A stretch of DNA of 12,122 bases. It comes from UBA3076 sp964646435. Lineage in GTDB: Bacteria; Desulfobacterota; Dissulfuribacteria; Dissulfuribacterales; UBA3076. Below are positions 6,853-12,122 of this stretch, piece by piece; position 1 is the stretch's first letter, and each line of letters starts with the position of its first letter. Location: the NCBI GenBank assembly GCA_964646435.1, contig CAZYEJ010000053.1, forward strand, positions 1 to 12,122, written 5' to 3'. The position numbers and the translations under genes are program-made. The notes beneath the pieces were generated by a model. The model was not told where the DNA came from, ran no database searches, and saw nothing but the letters and a program-made list of their open reading frames with translations.

Positions 6853-7227
6853 TCACTCTTCTATGTCGAACGCCCAGGGTATATGTTCAATGGTTGGTTT
6901 TCCAGTACCATGAAACATGATTGCCAAGACATCAAATCGAATTTCCCTTTCAAGGCAATCCTTTTTCTGGAGGTACCACTTGGCAACACGTACAATCTGA
7001 CGTTTTTTGTGATAGGTTATTGCCTCTTGGGGCAGACCATATTTAGCGCTTACCCGGGACTTTACCTCCACAAAGATTATCTGTGAGCGATCCTCAAGAA
7101 TCAGGTCTATCTCACCGCACTTCACTCGGTAGTTACGCTCAAGGACATGATATCCCTTCTCTATGAAAAAGGCTTCAGCGAGTCTCTCTGCCTTTTCCCC
7201 TAATTCCTTGGCATATCTAGGTCTCAA
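6853..7227 (-). CDS. yraN: UPF0102 / YraN family nuclease-fold protein
   Basis: The 124 residues show the UPF0102 pattern: a helical N-terminus with GEKAERLAEAFFIEKGY (10-26), RNYR (31-34), then GEIDLI (38-43) and FVEVKSR (52-58). E39/D41 and E54-x-K56 form the PD-(D/E)XK endonuclease-like core. The family is widespread and usually called YraN; a Holliday-junction-like or repair role has been suggested but is not established. The start is a TTG (7225-7227) whose last two bases share the rnhB stop (7224-7226), giving TTGA. A good AGGAG lies five bases upstream (7233-7237), supporting this unusual start. It is the last gene of the ffh operon. The pairing with rnhB directly upstream is common in many bacteria. 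Confidence 0.93.
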   Translation of the reverse strand: MRPRYAKELGEKAERLAEAFFIEKGYHVLERNYRVKCGEIDLILEDRSQIIFVEVKSRVSAKYGLPQEAITYHKKRQIVRVAKWYLQKKDCLEREIRFDVLAIMFHGTGKPTIEHIPWAFDIEE

Positions 7228-7874
7228 TCGTACTCCTGGGATATTGTTGTGTACTCCCGCACTCCTTTAAAGGTTCTCCTGTGGATCGGACAACAGCCAT
7301 AGAGCTTGATAGCCTTACGGTGTTCTAAAGTTGCGTAGCCTTTGTTACTTGCAAAATTGTAATGGGGGTAATTTCGGTGCATCTCTTCCATAAGGCTGTC
7401 TCTAAAGACCTTGGCCACTATTGAGGCGGCAGCCACGGAAAGAGACCTCTGGTCTCCCTTTACCAAGGTTTTCTGAGGCAAAGTGTGAGGAATTGGTTGA
7501 TTACCGTCAATAAGTAAGGCCCTGGGCCGCAGATCCAGATTATCAACGGCCAGGGCCATTGCCTTAAGGCTGGCTCTAAGGATATTTATCCGGTCTATTT
7601 CAGCAGATTCCACCTGGGCCACAGAGACCGCCAGGGCCTTTTCTCTTATCGCCCTGTTAAAGACTTCCCTCTGTTTTGAGGAAAGGGCCTTTGAATCCCG
7701 GACACCTGGAAGATGGATATCAGGTGAAAGTATTACAGCGGCCGCTACTACAGGCCCTGCCAGACACCCGCGGCCAACTTCGTCAAGACCGGCAACCGGA
7801 TCGAGATCATGGTCCCACAGACTGCGTTCAAAGTACAAGAGATCCAGTTCGGAATCTCTGTCCCCGGTCTTCAT
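7224..7874 (-). CDS. rnhB: Ribonuclease HII
   Basis: RNase HII cuts RNA in RNA-DNA hybrids and removes single ribonucleotides from DNA. The 216 residues carry the family signature GLDEVGRGCLAGPVVAAAVIL (29-49) and the other active-site positions. D31, E32, D123 (in LLIDGN) and D141 (in KGDQRSLSVAAASIVAKV) match E. coli D16, E17, D108 and D126 with a constant offset of 15. NFASNKGYATLEH (173-185) and GCCPIHRRTFKGV (193-205) are typical of the C-terminal part. The ATG at 7872-7874 lies 4 bases after the rplS stop and has no clear Shine-Dalgarno sequence, so translation probably depends on coupling to rplS. The 15 or so residues before the first catalytic strand make it longer at the N-terminus than E. 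coli. Confidence 0.97.
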   Translation of the reverse strand: MKTGDRDSELDLLYFERSLWDHDLDPVAGLDEVGRGCLAGPVVAAAVILSPDIHLPGVRDSKALSSKQREVFNRAIREKALAVSVAQVESAEIDRINILRASLKAMALAVDNLDLRPRALLIDGNQPIPHTLPQKTLVKGDQRSLSVAAASIVAKVFRDSLMEEMHRNYPHYNFASNKGYATLEHRKAIKLYGCCPIHRRTFKGVREYTTISQEYD

Positions 7875-7878
7875 GAAA

Positions 7879-8229
7879 TCAGGAACGACTACTCACCTTT
7901 TGTCGTACCGCTTTACCCTTTAGACCACGTAGATAGTAAAATTTGGCCCGGTTGTGACGGCCTTCTTTTGCCAATTCTATTTTTTCGATTCTGGGAGAGT
8001 GTGTGGGGAAAATTCGTTCTACGCCAACGCCGTAAGAGACTTTTCTTACAGTAAAACTCTCAGACATGCCGCTGCCCCTGCGGCTGATTACCACGCCTTC
8101 AAATATCTGTATACGTTCCTTTTCCTCTGTCTCCCGAATCTTGACATGGACACGTACAGTATCTCCGGGCCTGAAGGCCGAAATATCCGCTCGCATCTCT
8201 TCAAGCTCAAGTCTACGCAAAATTTCCAT
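7879..8229 (-). CDS. rplS: 50S ribosomal protein L19
   Basis: L19 sits at the 30S-50S interface and helps hold the subunits together. The 116 residues have the normal family length and landmarks: PGDTVRVHVKI (21-31), IQIFEGVVISRRGSGMSESFTVRK (40-63), FPTHSPRIEKIEL (74-86) and AKFYYLRGLKGKAVR (94-108). A strong AGGAGG (complement of 8239-8244) is nine bases before the ATG, the best ribosome binding site in the operon. This fits the high output expected of a ribosomal protein in a transcript whose other genes need less. The upstream gap of 76 bases to the methyltransferase is the longest in the operon and contains an A+T-rich inverted repeat. Confidence 0.98.
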   Translation of the reverse strand: MEILRRLELEEMRADISAFRPGDTVRVHVKIRETEEKERIQIFEGVVISRRGSGMSESFTVRKVSYGVGVERIFPTHSPRIEKIELAKEGRHNRAKFYYLRGLKGKAVRQKVSSRS

Positions 8230-8260
8230 CTGTTATATCCTCCTGGAAATAAAGAATGCC

Positions 8261-8312
8261 AAATTAATAAAGCTTTTTTACCACAATTCAGCATTCAGCA
8301 TTTTATTAATTT
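8261..8312. repeat. 11-base A+T-rich inverted repeat enclosing a 7-base tandem repeat
   Basis: AAATTAATAAA (8261-8271) and TTTATTAATTT (8302-8312) are perfect inverted copies 30 bases apart. The right arm overlaps the stop codon of the methyltransferase gene (8306-8308), and the left arm lies upstream of the rplS ribosome binding site. Inside the loop, ATTCAGC occurs twice in tandem plus ATT (8286-8302). On the minus-strand transcript the stem has no following U-run, so it is more likely a processing or stability element, or debris of a small mobile repeat, than a terminator. Confidence 0.55.
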
Positions 8313-8878
8313 TTATCCCCCAAAAGCCGGTCCAGAGTTATTGCAACTGCGCTGCGGACCGGCAAATGATTGTATTCCCGATTACCCTCTATAGGGGAAA
8401 TTACTCCATCAACACTTTTAAGCACACTGTTATCAAATCCGGAAGCAGTGCCGAAAAGAAGCAAAATGCTGTCACGGCCTTGATCTTCTATTTTTTTTCT
8501 CAAACTGGACCAATCCACAGAATTAGGCCGTTTCTTGGCAGTAGTGGCATATACAAGAATGCGTCTTCCTGTCTCACTGGTTATGTCGCTACAGACCTTT
8601 TCAATATCTTCTGCAATCCTTATAAGCCCCATGGCCTCCCGTCTGTCCGGATTGATATCTCCCCCGACTCCTTTCAGCCAATGATCAATCAGGTTTCTTG
8701 CCAATACCTGCTGATCAGACAGTGGAGTAACCAGATAATATGCGGCCAGTTCATAGGTCCGGGCCAGCCTTGCCATATCATGGATATCCAGGTTAGTAAT
8801 AGCCGAGGCTATTAATTCACCGTGCCGATTCAGGACGGGATAATGGACCAGGGCAAGGTAGATCAGCTTTCTTCCCAC
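8306..8878 (-). CDS. Putative SAM-dependent RNA methyltransferase (SPOUT-type, trmD-linked)
   Basis: The 190-residue protein resembles the family Pfam calls SAM-dependent RNA methyltransferase (Methyltrn_RNA_4), usually found next to trmD. It opens with IYLALVHYPVLNRHGE (6-21). The second half has ILLLFGTASGFDNS (about 137-150) and DGVISPIEGNREYNHLPVRSAVAITLDRLLG (156-186), which look like the knotted cofactor loops of SPOUT enzymes. The RNA target is unknown. The start is a GTG (8876-8878) inside the end of trmD, overlapping it by 16 bases, with AGGAG six bases upstream (8885-8889); no ATG is in frame near there. The overlap implies translational coupling to trmD. A 249-codon opposite-strand frame across this gene has no support and is a shadow. 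Confidence 0.82.
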   Translation of the reverse strand: MGRKLIYLALVHYPVLNRHGELIASAITNLDIHDMARLARTYELAAYYLVTPLSDQQVLARNLIDHWLKGVGGDINPDRREAMGLIRIAEDIEKVCSDITSETGRRILVYATTAKKRPNSVDWSSLRKKIEDQGRDSILLLFGTASGFDNSVLKSVDGVISPIEGNREYNHLPVRSAVAITLDRLLGDKN

Positions 8879-9597
8879 CCCAGGCTCCTGAGATATTTAA
8901 TGTCTTTTTCATCCAATCGGGCGCTGTTGAGGAGTTCCGGCCTATGTTCATAAGTGAGGCCAAGTGATTGCTCCCTTCTCCATTTTGCAATTTTTGCATG
9001 ATCGCCGGACAGTAATACCTCCGGGACTTCCCAGTCATTAAAGACCCTGGGACGGGTATATTGAGAAAATTCCAGGAGTCCGTCACTGAAAGAATCATTC
9101 TCTGCTGATGACTCACATCCCAGGACACCCGGTATAAGCCTGCTAACGGCCTCTATCACTACAAGGGCGGCGATTTCGCCGCCGGACAGAATATAATCTC
9201 CGACAGATAACTCAATATCTACGCAGTGCTCTCGGATTCTCTCATCCACTCCTTCATATCGACCACATATAAGGATAAGCCGCTCAAGTTGAGCAAGCTC
9301 CCGGGCCAGAGACTGATCAAGTAACTTTCCTTTGGGGCTTAGCAAAATGATCCTGGCCTCAGGCGGTTCTTTTTTCAGGACATCAAGGGCCTTATAGATT
9401 GGTTCGGGCTTCATCACCATGCCCTCTCCACCACCAAAGGGTCTGTCATCAGTGGTCCGATGCCTGTCTATAGTAAAATCCCTGAGGTTGACTGTCCTGA
9501 CCTTCAGGATATCTGCCTCAATGGCCCGTCTTACCACCCCATCCTTTAAAGAGGAATCAAAAAAATGGGGAAAGATAGTAACTATGTCAAAGAGCAT
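8863..9597 (-). CDS. trmD: tRNA (guanine-N1)-methyltransferase TrmD
   Basis: TrmD makes m1G37 in tRNAs, which prevents +1 frameshifting; it is a SAM-dependent homodimeric SPOUT enzyme. From the ATG at 9595-9597 the product has 244 residues and begins with the canonical MLFDIVTIFPHFF; the frame also has a TTG at 9609, which I reject. Family landmarks (numbered from the ATG) are RPFGGGEGMVMK (52-63), ILLSPKGKLLDQ (84-95), the knot loops CGRYEGVDER (111-120) and SVGDYILSGGE (131-141), and the linker SAENDSFSDGLLEF with D168, matching catalytic Asp169 of the E. coli enzyme. R153 in EAVSRLIPGVLG matches Arg154. The gene overlaps rimM by 11 bases and the downstream methyltransferase by 16. A hairpin just before the ATG may govern its translation. 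Confidence 0.98.
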   Translation of the reverse strand: MLFDIVTIFPHFFDSSLKDGVVRRAIEADILKVRTVNLRDFTIDRHRTTDDRPFGGGEGMVMKPEPIYKALDVLKKEPPEARIILLSPKGKLLDQSLARELAQLERLILICGRYEGVDERIREHCVDIELSVGDYILSGGEIAALVVIEAVSRLIPGVLGCESSAENDSFSDGLLEFSQYTRPRVFNDWEVPEVLLSGDHAKIAKWRREQSLGLTYEHRPELLNSARLDEKDIKYLRSLGWEES

Positions 9598-10120
9598 TGG
9601 CCTCAACAAGGCCAGGGGGAAGATTTACCACCATGACGCCCTTTTTAAGGTCGATCTTTTTCACCATCTGTTCAACAGCAGGCACAAGGATCTCTCCTTT
9701 GTCACCTTTAACCACATAGACATCATGGGCCCCAGTTGCCAAGACATCAGATAAAATTCCCAATTCTTCCCCTCCGGCACTCACCACGGAAAGTCCCTCA
9801 ATCTCGTGCCAGTAATACTCTCCCTCAGCCAGTGGCGGCAGTTTGGCTCTATCCAGGAAGATCTCTTTGCCAACAAAAAAATCTGCCTGTGTCCTGTCAA
9901 CTACACCTTCAAGTGCCAGGATCACGCTTTGACCTTTTTTGACGCGGGCCTTGACAACCCTTTGAGACACTTTGTCGCCGTATTTGCCCTGAACAAAAAT
10001 GTCTTTATAGTCTAAAAAATACTCTACATCCGAATAGGAATACACTTGCACCTCACCACGTATTCCATGGGTCTTTACAATCCTGCCAAGGGCAAAAAAC
10101 AAGGTGTCAGTGCCTATCAA
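9587..10120 (-). CDS. rimM: 16S rRNA processing protein RimM
   Basis: RimM helps mature the 30S head by binding S19 and assisting 16S rRNA folding. The 177 residues have the N-terminal RimM domain with ALGRIVKTHGIRGEVQV (10-26) and a C-terminal PRC-barrel. The hinge region reads GEYYWHEIEGLSVV (100-113), followed by ATGAHDVYVVKGDKGEILVPAV (128-149) and VNLPPGLVE (165-173). The assigned start is TTG (10118-10120), directly abutting the khpA stop at 10121; no ATG is available and the Shine-Dalgarno match is weak. A second TTG six codons in is the alternative. The first conserved block begins about residue 10 either way. The end overlaps trmD. Confidence 0.95.
   Translation of the reverse strand: MIGTDTLFFALGRIVKTHGIRGEVQVYSYSDVEYFLDYKDIFVQGKYGDKVSQRVVKARVKKGQSVILALEGVVDRTQADFFVGKEIFLDRAKLPPLAEGEYYWHEIEGLSVVSAGGEELGILSDVLATGAHDVYVVKGDKGEILVPAVEQMVKKIDLKKGVMVVNLPPGLVEANAL
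9598..9614 (-). promoter_or_regulatory. Hairpin immediately upstream of the trmD start codon
   Basis: On the minus strand TGGCCT-TGTTG-AGGCCA is a perfect 6-pair stem with a 5-base loop, and its last base touches the trmD ATG. The 3' arm holds GAGG, the only Shine-Dalgarno-like sequence for trmD. The hairpin lies inside the end of rimM, so ribosomes finishing rimM (stop at 9587) would melt it. This is a plausible device for keeping TrmD low and coupled to RimM; it is inferred from the sequence alone. Confidence 0.45.
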
Positions 10121-10351
10121 CTATTCAAGTATTTCTAAGACCGACCTTTTCCGCAGTTTTGTAGATGCAGCATTGAGTATGGTCCTCATTGCTCTAGCAG
10201 TACGCCCCTGTCGGCCTATTACCTTTCCAAGGTCTTCCTTGGATACCCTAAGTTCCAGAACCGATGTCTGTTCTCCCTCGACCTCGTTTACCTTCACCGC
10301 CTCAGGATTATCTACTAGTGCCTTTGCTATGTATTCAACCAGCTCCTTCAT
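10121..10351 (-). CDS. khpA: KH-domain RNA-binding protein KhpA (YlqC-like)
   Basis: The 76 residues form a single KH domain with the GxxG loop GRQG (46-49) in LGKVIGRQGRTARAMRTIL (41-59). The opening MKELVEYIAKALVDNPEAVKV is standard for the KhpA/YlqC family. In Gram-positive bacteria KhpA pairs with KhpB (EloR/Jag) and affects cell elongation and RNA metabolism; its role in this kind of organism is not known. A good GGAGG lies six bases before the ATG. It sits between rpsP (40-base gap) and rimM (adjacent), the classical place for this gene. Confidence 0.94.
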   Translation of the reverse strand: MKELVEYIAKALVDNPEAVKVNEVEGEQTSVLELRVSKEDLGKVIGRQGRTARAMRTILNAASTKLRKRSVLEILE

Positions 10352-10391
10352 CGTTCGCCTCCGCAGTCAATGTCCTCATGTGGCGGTATTA

Positions 10392-10652
10392 TTATGCTTG
10401 AGCAGGTTCCAGTGGATGGCTGGCTTTTTTAAGCAAGGACCTCACTGTATCTGAGGGCTTAGCGCCCAAATTCAGCCATTTATCTACCTTGGATGAGTCA
10501 ATCTTGAATTCCGCCGGGTCCTTTAGAGGATCGTATGTACCGAGAATTTCGAGAAATTTTCCATCTCTTGCAGCCTCGGAGTTTGTCGCTACCACACGAT
10601 AAAACGGTTTTTTCTTGCGTCCATGCCTGGTCAAACGAATCTTTATTGCCAT
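10392..10652 (-). CDS. rpsP: 30S ribosomal protein S16
   Basis: The 86 residues show the complete family pattern: MAIKIRLTRHGRKKKPFYRV at the start, then VVATNSEAARDGKFLEILGTYDP (20-42) and a DKWLNLGAKPSDTVRSLLKK region (57-76). S16 binds 16S rRNA early in 30S assembly. GGAGGT before the ATG is a strong ribosome binding site. It lies 19 bases after ffh and 40 bases before khpA. The tail is short and mildly acidic, as often seen. Confidence 0.98.
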   Translation of the reverse strand: MAIKIRLTRHGRKKKPFYRVVATNSEAARDGKFLEILGTYDPLKDPAEFKIDSSKVDKWLNLGAKPSDTVRSLLKKASHPLEPAQA

Positions 10653-10671
10653 ATTTACCTCCGGAAATAAT

Positions 10672-12003
10672 TCAAAAGGGCAAAAGCCCTTTAGGGAACT
10701 GTTTAAATTTTGTTTTTCTCATTTTTTTGAGCATTTTGTTCATTGTTGTATAATTTTTAAGAAGGCGATTTACATCCTGGACCGCAGTGCCGCTACCATT
10801 GGCTATCCTCTTTCTCCGGCTGGCATTGATGATAGTGTAACTCCTGCGCTCCAGGGATGTCATGGAGTTAATAATAGCCTCCACCCGTACGAGTTCTTTC
10901 TCGTCAGGGGCCAATCCCTTCAACTGCTTCATCTTGTTTAGACCGGGAATCATGGAAATAATTTGTTCAAGACTTCCCATCTTTCTTATCTGCCGCAACT
11001 GGTCTCTGAAGTCCTCCAGAGTGAAACTGTCCGTTTTAAGCTTGTTTTGAAGCTCCAAGGCCTTTTTCTGGTCAATGGTATCCTGAGCCTTCTCAATCAG
11101 GCTGAGAACATCCCCCATTCCGAGAATTCGGTTGGCTATTCGGTCAGGATGGAAGGGTTCTATGGCGTCAAGTTTCTCACCGACACCTACCAGTTTGATG
11201 GATTTCCCCGTAACTGCCTGTATTGAAAGGGCGGCACCGCCTCTGGCGTCACCCTCAAGCTTGGTAAGCACAACGCCTGTAATAGAAAGTTCCTGGTCAA
11301 ATTTTTGAGCTACATTGACAGCATCCTGTCCGGTCATGGCGTCTGCCACAAGCAGAATTTCCTGCGGAGACACCATAGCATTTATTTCCCTGAGTTCCCC
11401 CATTAGGGCATCGTCTATGTGCAAACGGCCTGCAGTATCAATGATAACCGTATCGAGGCGAGCAACTTCCGCTTTGGCAACTGCCTGTCTAGCTATGTCC
11501 ACAGGAGACATGGTCGGCTCCGAAGGGAACACCTCAATTTTTAACTGGTCCCCAAGAATCTGTAGTTGCTTTATGGCCGCGGGTCTGTAAACATCAGCGG
11601 GCACAAGGTAGGGTTTTCGACCCTTTGATTTCAACCAGCGAGCGAGCTTTGCAGCGGTGGTGGTCTTACCCGAACCCTGAAGACCCACCAGAAGTATAAC
11701 TGCAGGCTGGCGTCCAGCCAGATCGAGTCTCTTATTATGCCCCCCGAGTAAGGCTATAAGCTCCTCATGGACTATTTTCACAATTTGCTGAGCCGGAGTC
11801 AGGCTTTCCATCACCTCCTGCCCCACAGCACGCTCTTTTACCCGGGCGATAAAGTCCTTTACGACCTTATAATTTACGTCCGCCTCCAAAAGGGCTAGGC
11901 GGACCTCCCTCAGGCCCTCCTGGATATTCTTCTCTGAAAGTTTTCCGTAACCCTTAAGGCGTTTGAATACGGAATCCAGACGCTCGCTCAGATTATCAAA
12001 CAT
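10672..12003 (-). CDS. ffh: Signal recognition particle protein Ffh
   Basis: Ffh binds signal sequences on nascent chains and, with SRP RNA and the receptor FtsY, directs them to the membrane translocon. The 443 residues are a complete SRP54: N domain (about 1-88, with LREVRLALLEADVNY at 31-45), the GTPase G domain with GLQGSGKTT (107-115), DTAGRLH (189-195) and TKLEGDARGG (247-256), and the M domain from about 325. The RNA-binding SRRKRIANGSG (395-405) and a short Met/Lys-rich tail (MNKMLKKMRK, 421-430) are present. It is the first gene of the ribosomal/tRNA-modification operon. A promoter candidate lies 44-71 bases upstream of the ATG. There is no strong Shine-Dalgarno sequence; a 10-codon frame overlaps the start. 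Confidence 0.98.
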   Translation of the reverse strand: MFDNLSERLDSVFKRLKGYGKLSEKNIQEGLREVRLALLEADVNYKVVKDFIARVKERAVGQEVMESLTPAQQIVKIVHEELIALLGGHNKRLDLAGRQPAVILLVGLQGSGKTTTAAKLARWLKSKGRKPYLVPADVYRPAAIKQLQILGDQLKIEVFPSEPTMSPVDIARQAVAKAEVARLDTVIIDTAGRLHIDDALMGELREINAMVSPQEILLVADAMTGQDAVNVAQKFDQELSITGVVLTKLEGDARGGAALSIQAVTGKSIKLVGVGEKLDAIEPFHPDRIANRILGMGDVLSLIEKAQDTIDQKKALELQNKLKTDSFTLEDFRDQLRQIRKMGSLEQIISMIPGLNKMKQLKGLAPDEKELVRVEAIINSMTSLERRSYTIINASRRKRIANGSGTAVQDVNRLLKNYTTMNKMLKKMRKTKFKQFPKGLLPF

Positions 12004-12046
12004 GTTTGTTTAAATCCCAATTTTTCATATGAATAGGTGCTCAGTT

Positions 12047-12074
12047 ATCTTAAGCTTTTTTCGTAATTTCTCAA
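12047..12074 (-). promoter_or_regulatory. Probable sigma70-type promoter of the ffh operon
   Basis: On the minus strand TTGAGA (complement of 12069-12074) matches the -35 consensus at 5 of 6 positions. After a 16-base spacer, TAAGAT (complement of 12047-12052) matches -10 at 4 of 6. Transcription would begin near 12040, leaving a leader of about 37 bases before ffh. This is the best promoter pair I see in the window. Confidence 0.5.
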
Positions 12075-12096
12075 TAACTCAGGGTAAGATGTCTGG

Positions 12097-12116
12097 ATTC
12101 CGGCTTTCGCCGGAAT
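12097..12116. repeat. REP-like palindrome
   Basis: ATTCCGGC-TTTC-GCCGGAAT is a perfect 8-base stem with a 4-base loop, flanked by GG and GACG. It resembles the short repeats of the GGATTCCCGCTTTCGCGGGAATGACG type that are dispersed in many proteobacterial genomes. It lies just upstream of the ffh promoter candidate and only one copy is in the window. The element may continue past the window edge. Confidence 0.65.
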
Positions 12117-12122
12117 GACGTT

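Noticed and set aside
8066..8815. Long plus-strand frame (249 codons) opposite the methyltransferase and rplS genes
   Set aside because: It lies antisense to two well-supported genes, has no ribosome binding site, and its translation shows no recognisable family or domain.
9598..9609. TTG start for trmD four codons before the ATG
   Set aside because: TrmD proteins begin at the MxFDIVTIFPxxF block, which the ATG at 9595-9597 gives exactly.

Overview
The window looks like a chromosomal segment of a deltaproteobacterium-type (Desulfobacterota-like) organism. The main support is a minus-strand housekeeping block in the order ffh - rpsP - KH protein (khpA) - rimM - trmD - SPOUT-type RNA methyltransferase - rplS - rnhB - yraN. 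A methyltransferase of this type between trmD and rplS is familiar to me from Deltaproteobacteria and other deep-branching sulfur bacteria. No database search was possible, so the taxonomy is inference.

Layout: (1) 1-1521 (+) is a hipBA-type toxin-antitoxin pair; the HTH antitoxin is cut by the window start and overlaps the HipA kinase by 11 bases. (2) 1522-1798 holds no recognisable gene. (3) 1799-2236 (+) is a lone DUF1353 protein in visibly A+T-rich DNA. (4) 2303-3088 (-) is an unusual protein joining a NYN (PIN-like) nuclease domain to a C-terminal cold-shock domain. It converges on DUF1353 with a small hairpin between them. (5) 3089-3386 is an A+T-rich divergent intergenic region with two palindromes. 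(6) 3387-6820 (+) is a compact cluster of cysS, a cytosolic GAF-histidine kinase and a COG2236-like phosphoribosyltransferase, with gaps of 28 and 13 bases. (7) 6853-12003 (-) is a nine-gene operon, transcribed toward the phosphoribosyltransferase. Its likely sigma70-type promoter is at 12047-12074. (8) The right edge carries a REP-like palindrome.

The nine-gene block brings together co-translational targeting (Ffh), ribosomal proteins S16 and L19, ribosome maturation (RimM), tRNA methylation (TrmD), a putative RNA methyltransferase, an RNA-binding KH protein, RNase HII and a YraN nuclease-fold protein. Genes overlap or nearly touch, several use TTG or GTG starts, and a hairpin at the rimM/trmD junction would suit translational coupling. 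The left 2.2 kb (hipBA, DUF1353, gene-poor spacer) looks like accessory DNA next to core genes.

I found no rRNA or tRNA gene, CRISPR array, transposase or integrase. The strongest unusual item is the NYN-cold-shock fusion. I see no clear multi-gene novel system; the other points are regulatory or contextual.
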